DNA from: Undibacterium cyanobacteriorum
Lineage (GTDB): Bacteria; Pseudomonadota; Gammaproteobacteria; Burkholderiales; Burkholderiaceae_D
Length of the DNA stretch: 64,000 bases
Assembly: GCF_031326225.1 (NCBI RefSeq)
Contig: NZ_CP133720.1
Location: 2,604,001 to 2,668,000, forward strand
Direction: 5' to 3'
Below, piece by piece: positions 16,486 through 25,444 of this stretch. Each line of letters begins with the position of its first letter. The first letter of the stretch is position 1. Under the pieces are notes generated by a model. The model searched no databases. It had not been told where the DNA came from and was given only the letters and a program-made list of their open reading frames with translations. The position numbers and the translations under genes were made by a program.

Positions 16486-16989
16486 ATGCAAAATTATTTC
16501 GAGCTCTTTCAACTTCCGGTTCGCTATGAACTAGACCGTGATGCGCTCGATCTCGCCTATCGTGAGATTCAGTCACGCGTGCATCCGGATAAATTTGTAC
16601 AAGCCAGTGACGCCGAAAAACGGGTCGCTATGCAATGGGCTACGCAAGCCAATCAGGCTTATCAAACCTTGAAAGATCCGCTCAAGCGTGCCACTTACCT
16701 GTGTCAATTACATGGCGTGGAATTGCAGACTGAGTCCAACACGGCCATGCCTGCCGCCTTTTTAATGCAGCAAATGGAATGGCGTGAGGCGTTTGATGAT
16801 GCACGTCAATCCCAAGACCAGAATGCCTTGTACGCATTGGAACGCGAAGTTCAAGCCGCACTAAAGCAGGAATTGAGCGCCACCGCCGAAGCACTAGCCC
16901 AAGACCAATATGCCCAAGCAGCGCAGCAGATTCGCGCCAGCTTATTTCTTGAAAAATTTTTGAACGATATCGCAGCACTCGATGACTGA
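16486..16989 (+). CDS. hscB: Fe-S assembly co-chaperone HscB
   Basis: 167 residues from the ATG at 16486 (MQNYFELF); the frame is open further upstream but only inside iscA. The N-terminal J-domain has the HPD motif (HPDKF) that stimulates the HscA ATPase; the C-terminal three-helix part binds IscU. 26 bases after iscA and 67 before hscA. Confidence 0.95.
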   Translation: MQNYFELFQLPVRYELDRDALDLAYREIQSRVHPDKFVQASDAEKRVAMQWATQANQAYQTLKDPLKRATYLCQLHGVELQTESNTAMPAAFLMQQMEWREAFDDARQSQDQNALYALEREVQAALKQELSATAEALAQDQYAQAAQQIRASLFLEKFLNDIAALDD

Positions 16990-17056
16990 TGCAAGTTGAC
17001 GCGGCGTTAGCAAAACCCGTTTTCATCAAGACTCGAACATATCAACAGACTCGCCT

Positions 17057-18919
17057 ATGGCCCTCTTACAAATTGCAGAACCAGGAATGTCGACCGCACC
17101 ACACCAACACCGTTTGGCAGTGGGCATCGATTTAGGCACGACAAATTCTTTGGTCGCGACCGTCCGCAATAGTATTCCCGAAATTTTGAATGACGAAGAA
17201 GGTCGTTCCTTGCTGCCATCGGTAGTGCGCTATCTACCAAATGGCCATGCCCACATCGGCTATAAAGCGCAACAAGAACAAACCCGCGATCCGAAGAACA
17301 CCATTGTTTCTGTCAAACGGTTTATGGGACGCGGCCTCAAAGACATCGCCCATGCTGAAAATCTGCCATACGATTTTCATGATGAACCTGGCATGGTCAA
17401 ACTGAAAACTGTCGCAGGGATTAAGAGCCCAGTCGAAGTGTCCGCCGAGATTTTAGCGACGCTGCGCCAACAAGCCGAAGATGCTTTGGGCGATGATCTG
17501 GTTGGCGCTGTGATTACAGTTCCCGCTTACTTCGACGATGCGCAACGTCAAGCGACCAAAGATGCCGCCAAACTTGCGGGCCTCAATGTACTGCGCTTAC
17601 TCAATGAACCAACTGCGGCAGCGATCGCCTATGGCCTCGACAATGGTTCAGAAGGTATCTATGCAGTCTACGACCTCGGCGGTGGCACCTTCGACATTTC
17701 CATTCTGAAAATGAGTAAAGGTGTGTTCGAAGTTCTTTCGACTGGCGGTGATTCTGCGCTCGGTGGCGACGACTTTGATCACCGTTTGTTTTGCTGGATC
17801 TTGCAAGAAGCTGGTCTCTCCTTACTCTCCGATGCAGACACCAGCACCTTGATGGTGAAAGCACGCGAAGCCAAGGAAATCTTATCGAATCAGCCGTCGA
17901 CCTACATCGACGCCAAATTGTCGACTGGCGATGTGGTTCACTTGCAGATTACCAAAGCAATCTTTGCTCAAATCACAGAGAATCTCGTCATCAAAACGAT
18001 TACGCCATGCCGTAAAGTTTTACGCGATGCCAAACTCTCGGTCGACGATATCGACGGCGTAGTCTTGGTCGGCGGCGCCACACGCATGCCCCATGTGCGC
18101 AAAGCAGTCGGCGAATTCTTCCAAACCACGCCACTATCGAACATCGATCCTGACAAAGTGGTGGCTTTAGGCGCTGCGGTACAGGCTAACTTGTTAGCGG
18201 GTAATCGTGCTCCAGGCGATGACTGGTTGTTGTTGGATGTCATTCCCTTATCGCTAGGAATTGAAACCATGGGTGGACTTTCTGAAAAAGTCATCCCACG
18301 CAATTCGACGATTCCATGTGCTCGCGCACAAGAGTTCACCACCTTCAAAGATGGACAAACAGCGATGGCAATCCATGTCGTCCAAGGTGAACGCGAACTG
18401 GTCTCCGATTGCAGATCCTTAGCGCGATTCGAATTGCGCGGTATTCCGCCAATGGCCGCTGGCGCGGCGCGTATCCGCATCACCTTCCAAGTTGATGCCG
18501 ATGGTTTGCTCTCGGTTGCTGCGCGTGAGATGCGTTCAGGTGTTGAGGCCTCTATCGTCGTCAAGCCCTCCTATGGTTTAGCAGACGATGAAATCGCCAA
18601 GATGTTGCAAGACTCGTTCTCCGCTTCGGAACTCGACATGCAAGCGCGCGCCTTACGTGAAGAGCAAGTTGAAGCAGATCGCCTTTTGTTGGCGATTGAT
18701 TCTGCACTCAGCGCTGATCGGCATTTACTCAGCGAAGCCGAACAAAAAAGTATTGCAAACCATATCGAAACACTGAAACAGATCAAACAAGGTCAAGATC
18801 ATCAAGCGATCAAGCAAGCGATCACTGCACTTGCTGATGCGACTGAGGAATTTGCTGCGCGTCGCATGGACCAGAGCGTGCGTTCGGCCTTGTCTGGCAA
18901 AAAACTCAATGAAATCTAA
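17057..18919 (+). CDS. hscA: Fe-S assembly chaperone HscA (Hsp70 family)
   Basis: 620 residues. A specialised Hsp70 that, with HscB, drives cluster release from IscU. The ATPase domain starts at GIDLGTTNSLVATV (about 23-36), with the typical AVITVPAYFDDAQRQATKDA and DLGGGTFDISIL motifs; the substrate-binding domain runs from about residue 390. The DnaK-type C-terminal EEVD is absent, as expected for HscA. The start gives MALLQIAEPGMSTAPH; a later ATG (MSTAPH) is possible. Confidence 0.96.
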   Translation: MALLQIAEPGMSTAPHQHRLAVGIDLGTTNSLVATVRNSIPEILNDEEGRSLLPSVVRYLPNGHAHIGYKAQQEQTRDPKNTIVSVKRFMGRGLKDIAHAENLPYDFHDEPGMVKLKTVAGIKSPVEVSAEILATLRQQAEDALGDDLVGAVITVPAYFDDAQRQATKDAAKLAGLNVLRLLNEPTAAAIAYGLDNGSEGIYAVYDLGGGTFDISILKMSKGVFEVLSTGGDSALGGDDFDHRLFCWILQEAGLSLLSDADTSTLMVKAREAKEILSNQPSTYIDAKLSTGDVVHLQITKAIFAQITENLVIKTITPCRKVLRDAKLSVDDIDGVVLVGGATRMPHVRKAVGEFFQTTPLSNIDPDKVVALGAAVQANLLAGNRAPGDDWLLLDVIPLSLGIETMGGLSEKVIPRNSTIPCARAQEFTTFKDGQTAMAIHVVQGERELVSDCRSLARFELRGIPPMAAGAARIRITFQVDADGLLSVAAREMRSGVEASIVVKPSYGLADDEIAKMLQDSFSASELDMQARALREEQVEADRLLLAIDSALSADRHLLSEAEQKSIANHIETLKQIKQGQDHQAIKQAITALADATEEFAARRMDQSVRSALSGKKLNEI

Positions 18920-18939
18920 TTTTTGGAAAGCCCCTCATC

Positions 18940-19278
18940 ATGCCTAAAATCACGATCATGCCGCACGCTCAACTGTGCCCAGAGGGTCGCACCATCGAAG
19001 TAGAAACCGGCAAGTCCCTATGTGAAGCATTGGTTGAGCACGATGTTGAGATCGAACATGCTTGCGAAATGTCTTGTGCTTGTACCACCTGCCACGTGGT
19101 AGTTCGTCAAGGCTTCAATAGCTTGAATGAATCAACTGAAGACGAAGAAGATTTGCTCGATGCAGCATGGGGCTTAGAGGCCACTTCTCGCCTGTCCTGC
19201 CAAGTCAAACTTGGCGCGCAAGATATCACGATCGAAATTCCAAAATACACGATCAACCACGCTCGCGAAAATCACTAA
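18940..19278 (+). CDS. fdx: isc-type [2Fe-2S] ferredoxin
   Basis: 112 residues, adrenodoxin-like. Cluster cysteines are in CEMSCACTTCH (C-x5-C-x2-C) with the fourth in the C-terminal RLSCQV. It supplies electrons for cluster assembly on IscU. Last gene of the isc operon; I find no iscX in the 287 bases that follow, although iscX often ends the operon in other proteobacteria. Confidence 0.96.
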   Translation: MPKITIMPHAQLCPEGRTIEVETGKSLCEALVEHDVEIEHACEMSCACTTCHVVVRQGFNSLNESTEDEEDLLDAAWGLEATSRLSCQVKLGAQDITIEIPKYTINHARENH

Positions 19279-19565
19279 GCAATCCAGACTCGGGCTTTGC
19301 TCATGAAGTGAAGTCCCATCCTTTGCAAATCACCAATCGAGTGTATTTTTTTGGTGACGATTCCACTTCCATTCCTGTTCTTGCTTGTGCATTTGACCAA
19401 AACCTTCTACCATCAGCAACAGTCCAAACTATTTTCCACATAGCATCTTTTTCCGAGTTTCAACACTTTCGCTGTTATATTTTTCGCAAAAATAGGACTA
19501 GTGCGGGTGTCGCAAAAGAAGGAATTTCGTATGCGGTTTCATCTATTTAGATAAGGGTTGGAGTG

Positions 19566-21173
19566 ATGCTTTCTAAATTCGTCTCCAACATCTTCAGCCG
19601 AATCACCTTACGCTTTGCTGTCATTTTGGCCGTGTTCTTAGGCCTCAGCGTGACCGCGTTGGTGCTAGTTCCCTATCAGCGAAATATCATTACTGCAGAT
19701 CTTGAAAAAAAGACTGTCGATGATCACCAGCGCCTCACTAGTATCTTGTCCGTGATTTTGAGTGAGCCTGTATGGCAGATCACTCCTGAAATTGCAAAGT
19801 CCTCCAGTGAACAAGTTTATTCAGATCGACGCGTGTCGGAGATCAAAGTAATCACTCTCCCAGACAAAAAAGTCTTCATTACCTTAGATGAGAGAAGCGC
19901 AACTCAGACAGGAAAACGTCGAACACTGACCAGTAAGATCACCCATGGAGATCAAGTCATCGGCGAAGTGCAGCTCACACTGACGGACGACATTCTCCAG
20001 CGAGAAATTGCAGACAACTTTACGCGTGCCCTTGCCATTACCGGTATCTCGTTTCTTTTGTCGACCTTCTGTATCTTGATGGTACTGCAATGGCGTTTGG
20101 TCAAACCGATTAAGTTACTGATTGAGACTTCTGACAAGCTCGCCAGCGGTGAACTTGATGAAGTCATTTCATTCGATCGCAAAGATGAAATCGGACATTT
20201 GGCATTAAGTCTAGAAGCAACTCGCCAAGCCCTACAAAGGTCGTTCAAAGAACTCGAAGTGAAGAACCAACAATTGCTTGAGTACTCCGGCACGCTTGAG
20301 TCGAAAGTGCGGCTGAGGACACAGGAACTCGAAAGCGCGAACCACCACCTTGAGGCTGCGCTTGCCAGTGTGAATAGCGCGCAGAATGAATTGGCACGTA
20401 TTGAACGAATGGCGGCCTTGGGTTCCATGGTTGCAGGTGTTGCGCACGAACTCAATACACCACTCGGAAACTGCTTATTAGTTGCGAGTACACTCAGTGA
20501 TGAGACGCGTCAACTTGAGAAATCCATGAATGAAGGAACAATGCGCCGTTCCGATTTAAGCCATTACGTCACGGCCGCGAATGAATCTAGTAAGCTCCTT
20601 ATGCGCGGCTTACAACAAGCGGCACAGCTAGTTGGTGATTTCAAACAAGTTGCGGTCGATCAATCAAGTGCCCAACGTCGCAAATTCTCACTCTTGGTTG
20701 TTTTTCAAGAACTGGCCGCTTTGTTGCATTCGAGCTTACGAAAAACACCATTTACCTTGGAACTGGATATTCCTGACTCGATCGAACTTGACAGCTATCC
20801 TGGACCTCTCGGTCAGGTCTTCAGTAACTTGGTCAACAATGCTGTCGTGCATGGCCTTGATGGATATACTCAAGGCACCATGCGTTGTATGGCGCGCAAA
20901 CAAGGCGATCATGTCCTGATTGTGTTCGAGGATTCTGGCAAAGGTATCCCACCCGCCATCATCAAACGGATTTTCGAACCCTTCTTTACAACCAAGTTTG
21001 GCAAGGGCGGGAGCGGCCTTGGTTTAAGCATTACGTTCAACATCATCACAAACGTACTTGGCGGTGAAATTCGTGTTACGAGCGAGCCCAATCTGGGAGC
21101 CCGTTTCGAAATTAATCTTCCCTTGATTGCGCCAGGCAATCAAGAAACAAACGAACAAGTCATCGAGGCTTGA
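19566..21173 (+). CDS. orphan HAMP-containing sensor histidine kinase
   Basis: 535 residues. TM1 is at about 15-35, followed by an extracytoplasmic domain of about 115 residues with no recognisable ligand motif, TM2 near 157-177, a HAMP domain, and a coiled coil (about 225-285, ELEVKNQQLLEYSGTLESK). The HisKA domain has phospho-acceptor His294 in GVAHELNTPLGN, and the ATPase domain has N-box NLVNNAVVHG, GKGIP, FFTTKFGKGGSGLGL. No response regulator gene is adjacent, so its partner is encoded elsewhere. A GTG three bases before the ATG is an alternative start; AGGG upstream serves either. The architecture resembles kinases controlling organic-acid transport or stress, but the signal cannot be told. 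Confidence 0.88.
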   Translation: MLSKFVSNIFSRITLRFAVILAVFLGLSVTALVLVPYQRNIITADLEKKTVDDHQRLTSILSVILSEPVWQITPEIAKSSSEQVYSDRRVSEIKVITLPDKKVFITLDERSATQTGKRRTLTSKITHGDQVIGEVQLTLTDDILQREIADNFTRALAITGISFLLSTFCILMVLQWRLVKPIKLLIETSDKLASGELDEVISFDRKDEIGHLALSLEATRQALQRSFKELEVKNQQLLEYSGTLESKVRLRTQELESANHHLEAALASVNSAQNELARIERMAALGSMVAGVAHELNTPLGNCLLVASTLSDETRQLEKSMNEGTMRRSDLSHYVTAANESSKLLMRGLQQAAQLVGDFKQVAVDQSSAQRRKFSLLVVFQELAALLHSSLRKTPFTLELDIPDSIELDSYPGPLGQVFSNLVNNAVVHGLDGYTQGTMRCMARKQGDHVLIVFEDSGKGIPPAIIKRIFEPFFTTKFGKGGSGLGLSITFNIITNVLGGEIRVTSEPNLGARFEINLPLIAPGNQETNEQVIEA

Positions 21174-21281
21174 GCCTGTTATACTTTCACCTCTAAAGCA
21201 TGATGCCAACAGCAAGACGCGAAAGCGTCAATTGTTGCCATCATGCCCCCCCTTTCTTTGAATCACCTTTGGATTTAGACA

Positions 21282-22076
21282 ATGCAACAGTACTTGGACT
21301 TTATGCGCCATGTTCGCGATCACGGGCAAGTTAAAACCGATCGTACTGGCACCGGAACCGTCTCGGTTTTCGGTTACCAAATGCGTTTTAATCTGCAAGA
21401 AGGCTTTCCTTTGGTGACCACCAAAAAGCTGCATTTAAAGTCGATTATTCATGAGCTGATCTGGTTTCTTGCTGGATCGACCAATATTAAATACCTAAAA
21501 GACAATGGCGTCTCTATCTGGGATGAGTGGGCCGATGCCAATGGCGAGCTGGGCCCTGTCTATGGTTCACAATGGCGCAGCTGGCCGACCCCCGATGGCG
21601 GACACATAGACCAAATCCAACAGTTGGTTGATCAAATCAAAAATAACCCTGACTCTCGTCGTCTGATCGTATCGGCATGGAACGTGGCTGACATCCCTCG
21701 AATGAAGCTTCCTCCGTGTCACGCGTTTTTTCAGTTTTACGTAGCAGATGGTCGCCTCTCTTGCCAGCTGTATCAACGCAGTGCCGACATCTTCTTGGGC
21801 GTTCCCTTCAATATCGCCTCCTACGCCCTTCTCACGCATATGATGGCGCAACAAACAGGGCTTGAGGTAGGAGATTTCATTTGGACTGGTGGTGACTGTC
21901 ATCTTTACAGCAACCATTTAGAACAAGTCGAATTACAACTTTCACGAACACCTTTTGCGCTCCCGCAGCTCGAGATTAAGCGCAAACCAGAAAGCATTTT
22001 TGACTATAGGTTTGAGGACTTCGAAATCCTGAACTACGAATTTCATCCGCACATCAAGGCGCCAGTCGCCGTTTGA
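21282..22076 (+). CDS. thyA: thymidylate synthase
   Basis: 264 residues, the normal short bacterial form. It methylates dUMP to dTMP with methylene-tetrahydrofolate, producing dihydrofolate. The catalytic cysteine is in LPPCHAFFQFYV, and RSADIFLGVPFNIASYALL and the C-terminal IKAPVAV are present. It leads a tight run with folA (12 bases apart), which recycles its dihydrofolate product. Confidence 0.98.
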   Translation: MQQYLDFMRHVRDHGQVKTDRTGTGTVSVFGYQMRFNLQEGFPLVTTKKLHLKSIIHELIWFLAGSTNIKYLKDNGVSIWDEWADANGELGPVYGSQWRSWPTPDGGHIDQIQQLVDQIKNNPDSRRLIVSAWNVADIPRMKLPPCHAFFQFYVADGRLSCQLYQRSADIFLGVPFNIASYALLTHMMAQQTGLEVGDFIWTGGDCHLYSNHLEQVELQLSRTPFALPQLEIKRKPESIFDYRFEDFEILNYEFHPHIKAPVAV

Positions 22077-22088
22077 GCCTAAAACAGT

Positions 22089-22571
22089 ATGAGTAAAATA
22101 AGCATCATCGTCGCCACTGATAAATGTGGCGGTATTGGCATCAATAATCAGCTGCCGTGGCATTTACCTGAAGATCTGCAGCACTTCAAAAATACGACCT
22201 CAGGATTTCCCATCATCATGGGGCGCAAAACCTATGATTCCATCGGTCGCCCGCTTCCAAAGCGCCGCAATATCGTGATCACGCGTAACCAAGAATGGAA
22301 CCAAGAAGGCGTTGAAACGGTCAACTCATTGCAACAGGCGATCGATTTGCTGAATGGCCATGAAGCCTTCGTCATTGGTGGTGCTCAGATTTATGCACAA
22401 GCTTTGACACAAGCCGATCGATTGGTCGTCACGGAGATCCAAGCAGAGTACGACTGTGATGCTTTTTTTCCGAGAATTGACCCTCAAATATGGGTAGAAG
22501 ACTCGCGCCAACATTTCCATTCAGACAATGGCAATTTGGCGTATGATATTGTTATTTATATAAAGAAGTAG
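22089..22571 (+). CDS. folA: dihydrofolate reductase
   Basis: 160 residues. It reduces dihydrofolate to tetrahydrofolate with NADPH. N-terminal GGIGINNQLPWHLPEDLQHFK, MGRKTYDSIGRPLPKRRN and FVIGGAQIY are diagnostic. It follows thyA by 12 bases and precedes the DUF4337 gene by 7, so it is translated from the same message. Confidence 0.98.
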   Translation: MSKISIIVATDKCGGIGINNQLPWHLPEDLQHFKNTTSGFPIIMGRKTYDSIGRPLPKRRNIVITRNQEWNQEGVETVNSLQQAIDLLNGHEAFVIGGAQIYAQALTQADRLVVTEIQAEYDCDAFFPRIDPQIWVEDSRQHFHSDNGNLAYDIVIYIKK

Positions 22572-22578
22572 GATTTTT

Positions 22579-23148
22579 ATGTCTGGACACGGATTTCATG
22601 TACATGGCCCACACGACCATGAATTAGAACACGCCGCCCACGGTAATGACTCATTTTCCAGCCGCATCGCGGTTATGACTGCGATTATGGCAACCGTCGG
22701 CGCGCTGATTGGTTACAAAGCAGGCGCTACTCAAAATGAAGCTGCCATGTTGAAGAATGAAGCGGCGATCAAAAAAACCGAAGCGGCCAACAAATGGAGC
22801 TACTATCAATCGAAGTCAGCCAAACAAAATCTTGCTGAATTAGCGATCTCTTTGCCCGGTACCGATACAGAAAAATACAAGACTGAAGTCGAGCGTTACA
22901 AGAAAGAAAAAGAGGATATCAAAAAGGAAGCTGAAGCTTACGAAAAAGAAGTCCAAGAGCTCGATCACCAATCTGAAGGTGCCCTACATCAGCACCATCG
23001 TTGGGCGCAAGCCATGACTGCCGTACAAATCGCTATTTCTCTCGCTGCAATCGCTTTATTAACCAAGAAAAATTGGTTACAGTATGGCTCATACGCGGTT
23101 GCCGCCGGTGGCCTAGTTATTTCTGGCTTTGCTTGGTTTCATCTTTGA
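22579..23148 (+). CDS. DUF4337 family membrane protein
   Basis: 189 residues. A His-rich N-terminus (HVHGPHDHELEHAAHG), one transmembrane helix near 35-50, a highly charged coiled coil (about 60-140, with EKYKTEVERYKKEKEDIKKE), then two more hydrophobic segments at the C-terminus. This layout matches DUF4337. Function unknown. It starts 7 bases after folA, a position that probably reflects convenience of expression more than folate chemistry. Confidence 0.8.
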   Translation: MSGHGFHVHGPHDHELEHAAHGNDSFSSRIAVMTAIMATVGALIGYKAGATQNEAAMLKNEAAIKKTEAANKWSYYQSKSAKQNLAELAISLPGTDTEKYKTEVERYKKEKEDIKKEAEAYEKEVQELDHQSEGALHQHHRWAQAMTAVQIAISLAAIALLTKKNWLQYGSYAVAAGGLVISGFAWFHL

Positions 23149-23160
23149 TCAAAGAAAACT

Positions 23161-23934
23161 ATGAAAAGTATCGTTCTGGTTCCGCTATTGATTTTCTCGG
23201 GAGTCGCATGCGCACAAGAACCTAGTGCCATTGCGTTCAGCTTGAAGTCCCCGCTTGAGCAATATAAAACCAAACAGCTAGCAAGTGTGACACTCGCGGG
23301 CTCTGGTATGCAGCTAGTATCTGCAGAGAACGACTCAGGTTCACTGAAAGGACGGCCATTAGTAATCAAAACTAGTGCGCTTGCCAATTTCAACTTTTCG
23401 AAGAACGACAAGATCCAATACGGATTCAAGTTGGAAGCAGATCAGTTTTTTGATCCATTCGCGTTCGAAAAGCGTCTCGATGCAAAACTCGATCATAGCA
23501 ACCAAAATCGCATTCAAACTGGTGCTTATCTTCACTATCGTTTTACGCCCGACTACAGCTTGACAGCCAGCGCGACACGCTTGAACGGAGTCGAAAATGG
23601 CAAGGTATTCAGCGTTGGCGCAAAAGCCAGCAAGTTTTTTGGTCGCAAGCATTCATTGACTGCTAACTTCAGCTTTAACTGGAGCAATACTCGCCCCAAT
23701 ATTTGGTCGCAATTTGATCGTAATCTCAACTTTGAAAACGGCTTTAGCGCCAGCAAATTGAGTACCCGCCCAGACCTGCGCTTAGGTGTGACGTGGAACT
23801 GGGAAATCAATTCGAACTGGAGTATTTCCACCGGAATGAGCGCACGTCACTTTATGAATGATGTCAATAAAAACCCATTCAATACGCAACGCTCTTCGGT
23901 AACGATTTTCTCCGTCGCCAATTATCGATTCTGA
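23161..23934 (+). CDS. hypothetical outer-membrane beta-barrel protein
   Basis: 257 residues. The signal peptide ends near GVACAQ (residue 19). The rest is mostly alternating hydrophobic/polar beta strands (LANFNFSKNDKIQYGFKLEAD, HSLTANFSFNWSN, LRLGVTWNWE) and ends in the barrel-insertion type sequence VANYRF with terminal Phe. I do not recognise a named family; porin-like or OmpW/MipA-like small barrels are possibilities. Last of the thyA-folA-DUF4337 run (12 bases after DUF4337). Confidence 0.65.
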   Translation: MKSIVLVPLLIFSGVACAQEPSAIAFSLKSPLEQYKTKQLASVTLAGSGMQLVSAENDSGSLKGRPLVIKTSALANFNFSKNDKIQYGFKLEADQFFDPFAFEKRLDAKLDHSNQNRIQTGAYLHYRFTPDYSLTASATRLNGVENGKVFSVGAKASKFFGRKHSLTANFSFNWSNTRPNIWSQFDRNLNFENGFSASKLSTRPDLRLGVTWNWEINSNWSISTGMSARHFMNDVNKNPFNTQRSSVTIFSVANYRF

Positions 23935-24025
23935 TAAACATAAGCAGGGAAAACATAACAGCTCTCTAGATTGAAAACCAAGAGAAGCTGGCGAATAAGC
24001 GAAGTAGCCAAAAGGCCTTAAAGAG

Positions 24026-24054
24026 AGCGCACCGGAGGTGGTGCGCTTCTTTTA
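24026..24054. terminator. terminator between the beta-barrel gene and ybbA
   Basis: AGCGCACC (24026-24033), GGAGGT loop, GGTGCGCT (24040-24047), then a T-rich tract. It lies between two convergent genes and can serve the thyA operon. Confidence 0.8.
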
Positions 24055-24056
24055 TT

Positions 24057-24737
24057 TTAGCTTTGCAAATGTCCTGCAGCAATTTTCAAAGTGCGACCGC
24101 ATCGAGCCGCAATCGACATATCGTGAGTGACTAGAACCAAGGTTGAACCGCGTTCGCGATTTAATTCGAACATCAACTGAATGACCGCTTCGCCCGTCGC
24201 TGCGTCTAAACTACCCGTCGGTTCATCAGCAAATAACAACGGAGGTTCAGTCACGAAAGCGCGCGCCAACGCAACGCGCTGTTGTTCGCCGCCGGATAAG
24301 TACTTGGGATAGTGCTTAAGACGCGCTGATAATCCGACCTTCTCTAGCATCGCCTCTGCCTTGGCTTTCGCATCTTTATCGCCACGTAATTCCATCGGCA
24401 ACATTACATTTTCTAACGCGGTCAAATGCATCAAAAGCTGAAACGATTGAAACACGAAACCTAACTGATTTTTACGAAATAAAGCACGTCCATCTTCGTC
24501 GAGAGCAAAAATATCAACCCCACCTAGGTTTACTTTGCCGCTACTAGGCGTATCGAGCCCCGCCAAGATTCCCAACAGAGTCGATTTGCCCGAACCAGAC
24601 GCCCCTACAATTGCGACTGTCTCACCCGCATTGACCGTAAACTCGATATCATTGAGGATACTTAATTCGCCAGTCGCATCGGCCACGCGTTTGTTTAACT
24701 GACTTACTTCGATTGCCAACTTTGCGCTTTCATTCAT
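24057..24737 (-). CDS. ybbA: YbbA/LolD-type ABC transporter ATP-binding protein
   Basis: 226 residues from ATG 24737 (MNESAKLAIEVS); the longer reading frame runs into tesA and is unlikely. It has Walker A GASGSGKST, Q-loop FQSFQLL, signature LSGGEQQR, Walker B LLFADEPTGSLD and H-loop THD. The MacB/LolD class normally works with a FtsX-type permease. In E. coli ybbA is divergent from tesA and followed by its permease gene ybbP; the divergent tesA is conserved here (14 bases between starts), but no permease follows, only a terminator. Confidence 0.9.
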   Translation of the reverse strand: MNESAKLAIEVSQLNKRVADATGELSILNDIEFTVNAGETVAIVGASGSGKSTLLGILAGLDTPSSGKVNLGGVDIFALDEDGRALFRKNQLGFVFQSFQLLMHLTALENVMLPMELRGDKDAKAKAEAMLEKVGLSARLKHYPKYLSGGEQQRVALARAFVTEPPLLFADEPTGSLDAATGEAVIQLMFELNRERGSTLVLVTHDMSIAARCGRTLKIAAGHLQS

Positions 24738-24751
24738 AGGGTTCACTTTTA

Positions 24752-25444
24752 ATGATGTTTCGACAGATGATTCGACAACAATTTCAACAACAAATTCAAC
24801 AGCAGGTTCAATGGATTCAAAACAAACTCCATGCTGTTTTGATCGCCACAGCAATCGTCATGTCGTTGGCTGTTCCAAGTTTGGCACATTCTGCACCAAA
24901 AACCATACTTGTGCTTGGCGATAGCCTCTCTGCAGAGTATGGCATCACACGCGGCTCGGGCTGGGTTGCCTTACTGGAGAAGCGTCTGAGTGAAAAGAAA
25001 TTGGGGTTCAAAGTCTTTAACGCAAGTGTCAGTGGTGAAACCAGTAGTGGTGGCAAATCACGTTTGAATGCACTCCTACAAGAACATCGCCCTCAGATTG
25101 TCATTATCGAATTAGGCGGCAACGATGCCCTACGCGGTCTCGATCTGAAAGCCTCAGAAAGTAATTTTAGGGAAATGGTAAAGAGCGCACTTGCATCAAA
25201 ATCCAAAGTCTTATTGGTAGGCATGAAAATCCCTCCTAACTACGGCAAGACCTACGGTGATCAATTCTTCAATTTGTATGCAAAAATCGCCAAAGAGAAC
25301 AATATTCCCTTAGTACCATTCTTGTTGGAAGGAGTGGCTGAACAGGCAGAGCTATTTCAAGCCGATCGCATTCATATGAAAGCAGAGGCTCATCCACGCA
25401 TCCTCGACAATGTCTGGACCAAACTCGAAAAGATGCTCAAATAA
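24752..25444 (+). CDS. tesA: periplasmic SGNH esterase/lysophospholipase (TesA-like)
   Basis: 230 residues. The SGNH hydrolase blocks are LVLGDSLS (nucleophile Ser), GETSSGG, ELGGND and DRIHMKAEAH (catalytic Asp/His). A signal peptide is evident (VLIATAIVMSLAVPSLAHSA) but is preceded by an unusual Gln-rich stretch (QQFQQQIQQQVQW), so the true start may lie later than 24752. By family it hydrolyses thioesters and lysophospholipids in the periplasm. It overlaps mnmH by one base (TAATG), so the two are translationally coupled. Confidence 0.9.
   Translation: MMFRQMIRQQFQQQIQQQVQWIQNKLHAVLIATAIVMSLAVPSLAHSAPKTILVLGDSLSAEYGITRGSGWVALLEKRLSEKKLGFKVFNASVSGETSSGGKSRLNALLQEHRPQIVIIELGGNDALRGLDLKASESNFREMVKSALASKSKVLLVGMKIPPNYGKTYGDQFFNLYAKIAKENNIPLVPFLLEGVAEQAELFQADRIHMKAEAHPRILDNVWTKLEKMLK

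Noticed and set aside
19279..19565. iscX after fdx
   Set aside because: Searched the spacer for an IscX-like small acidic protein and found none.
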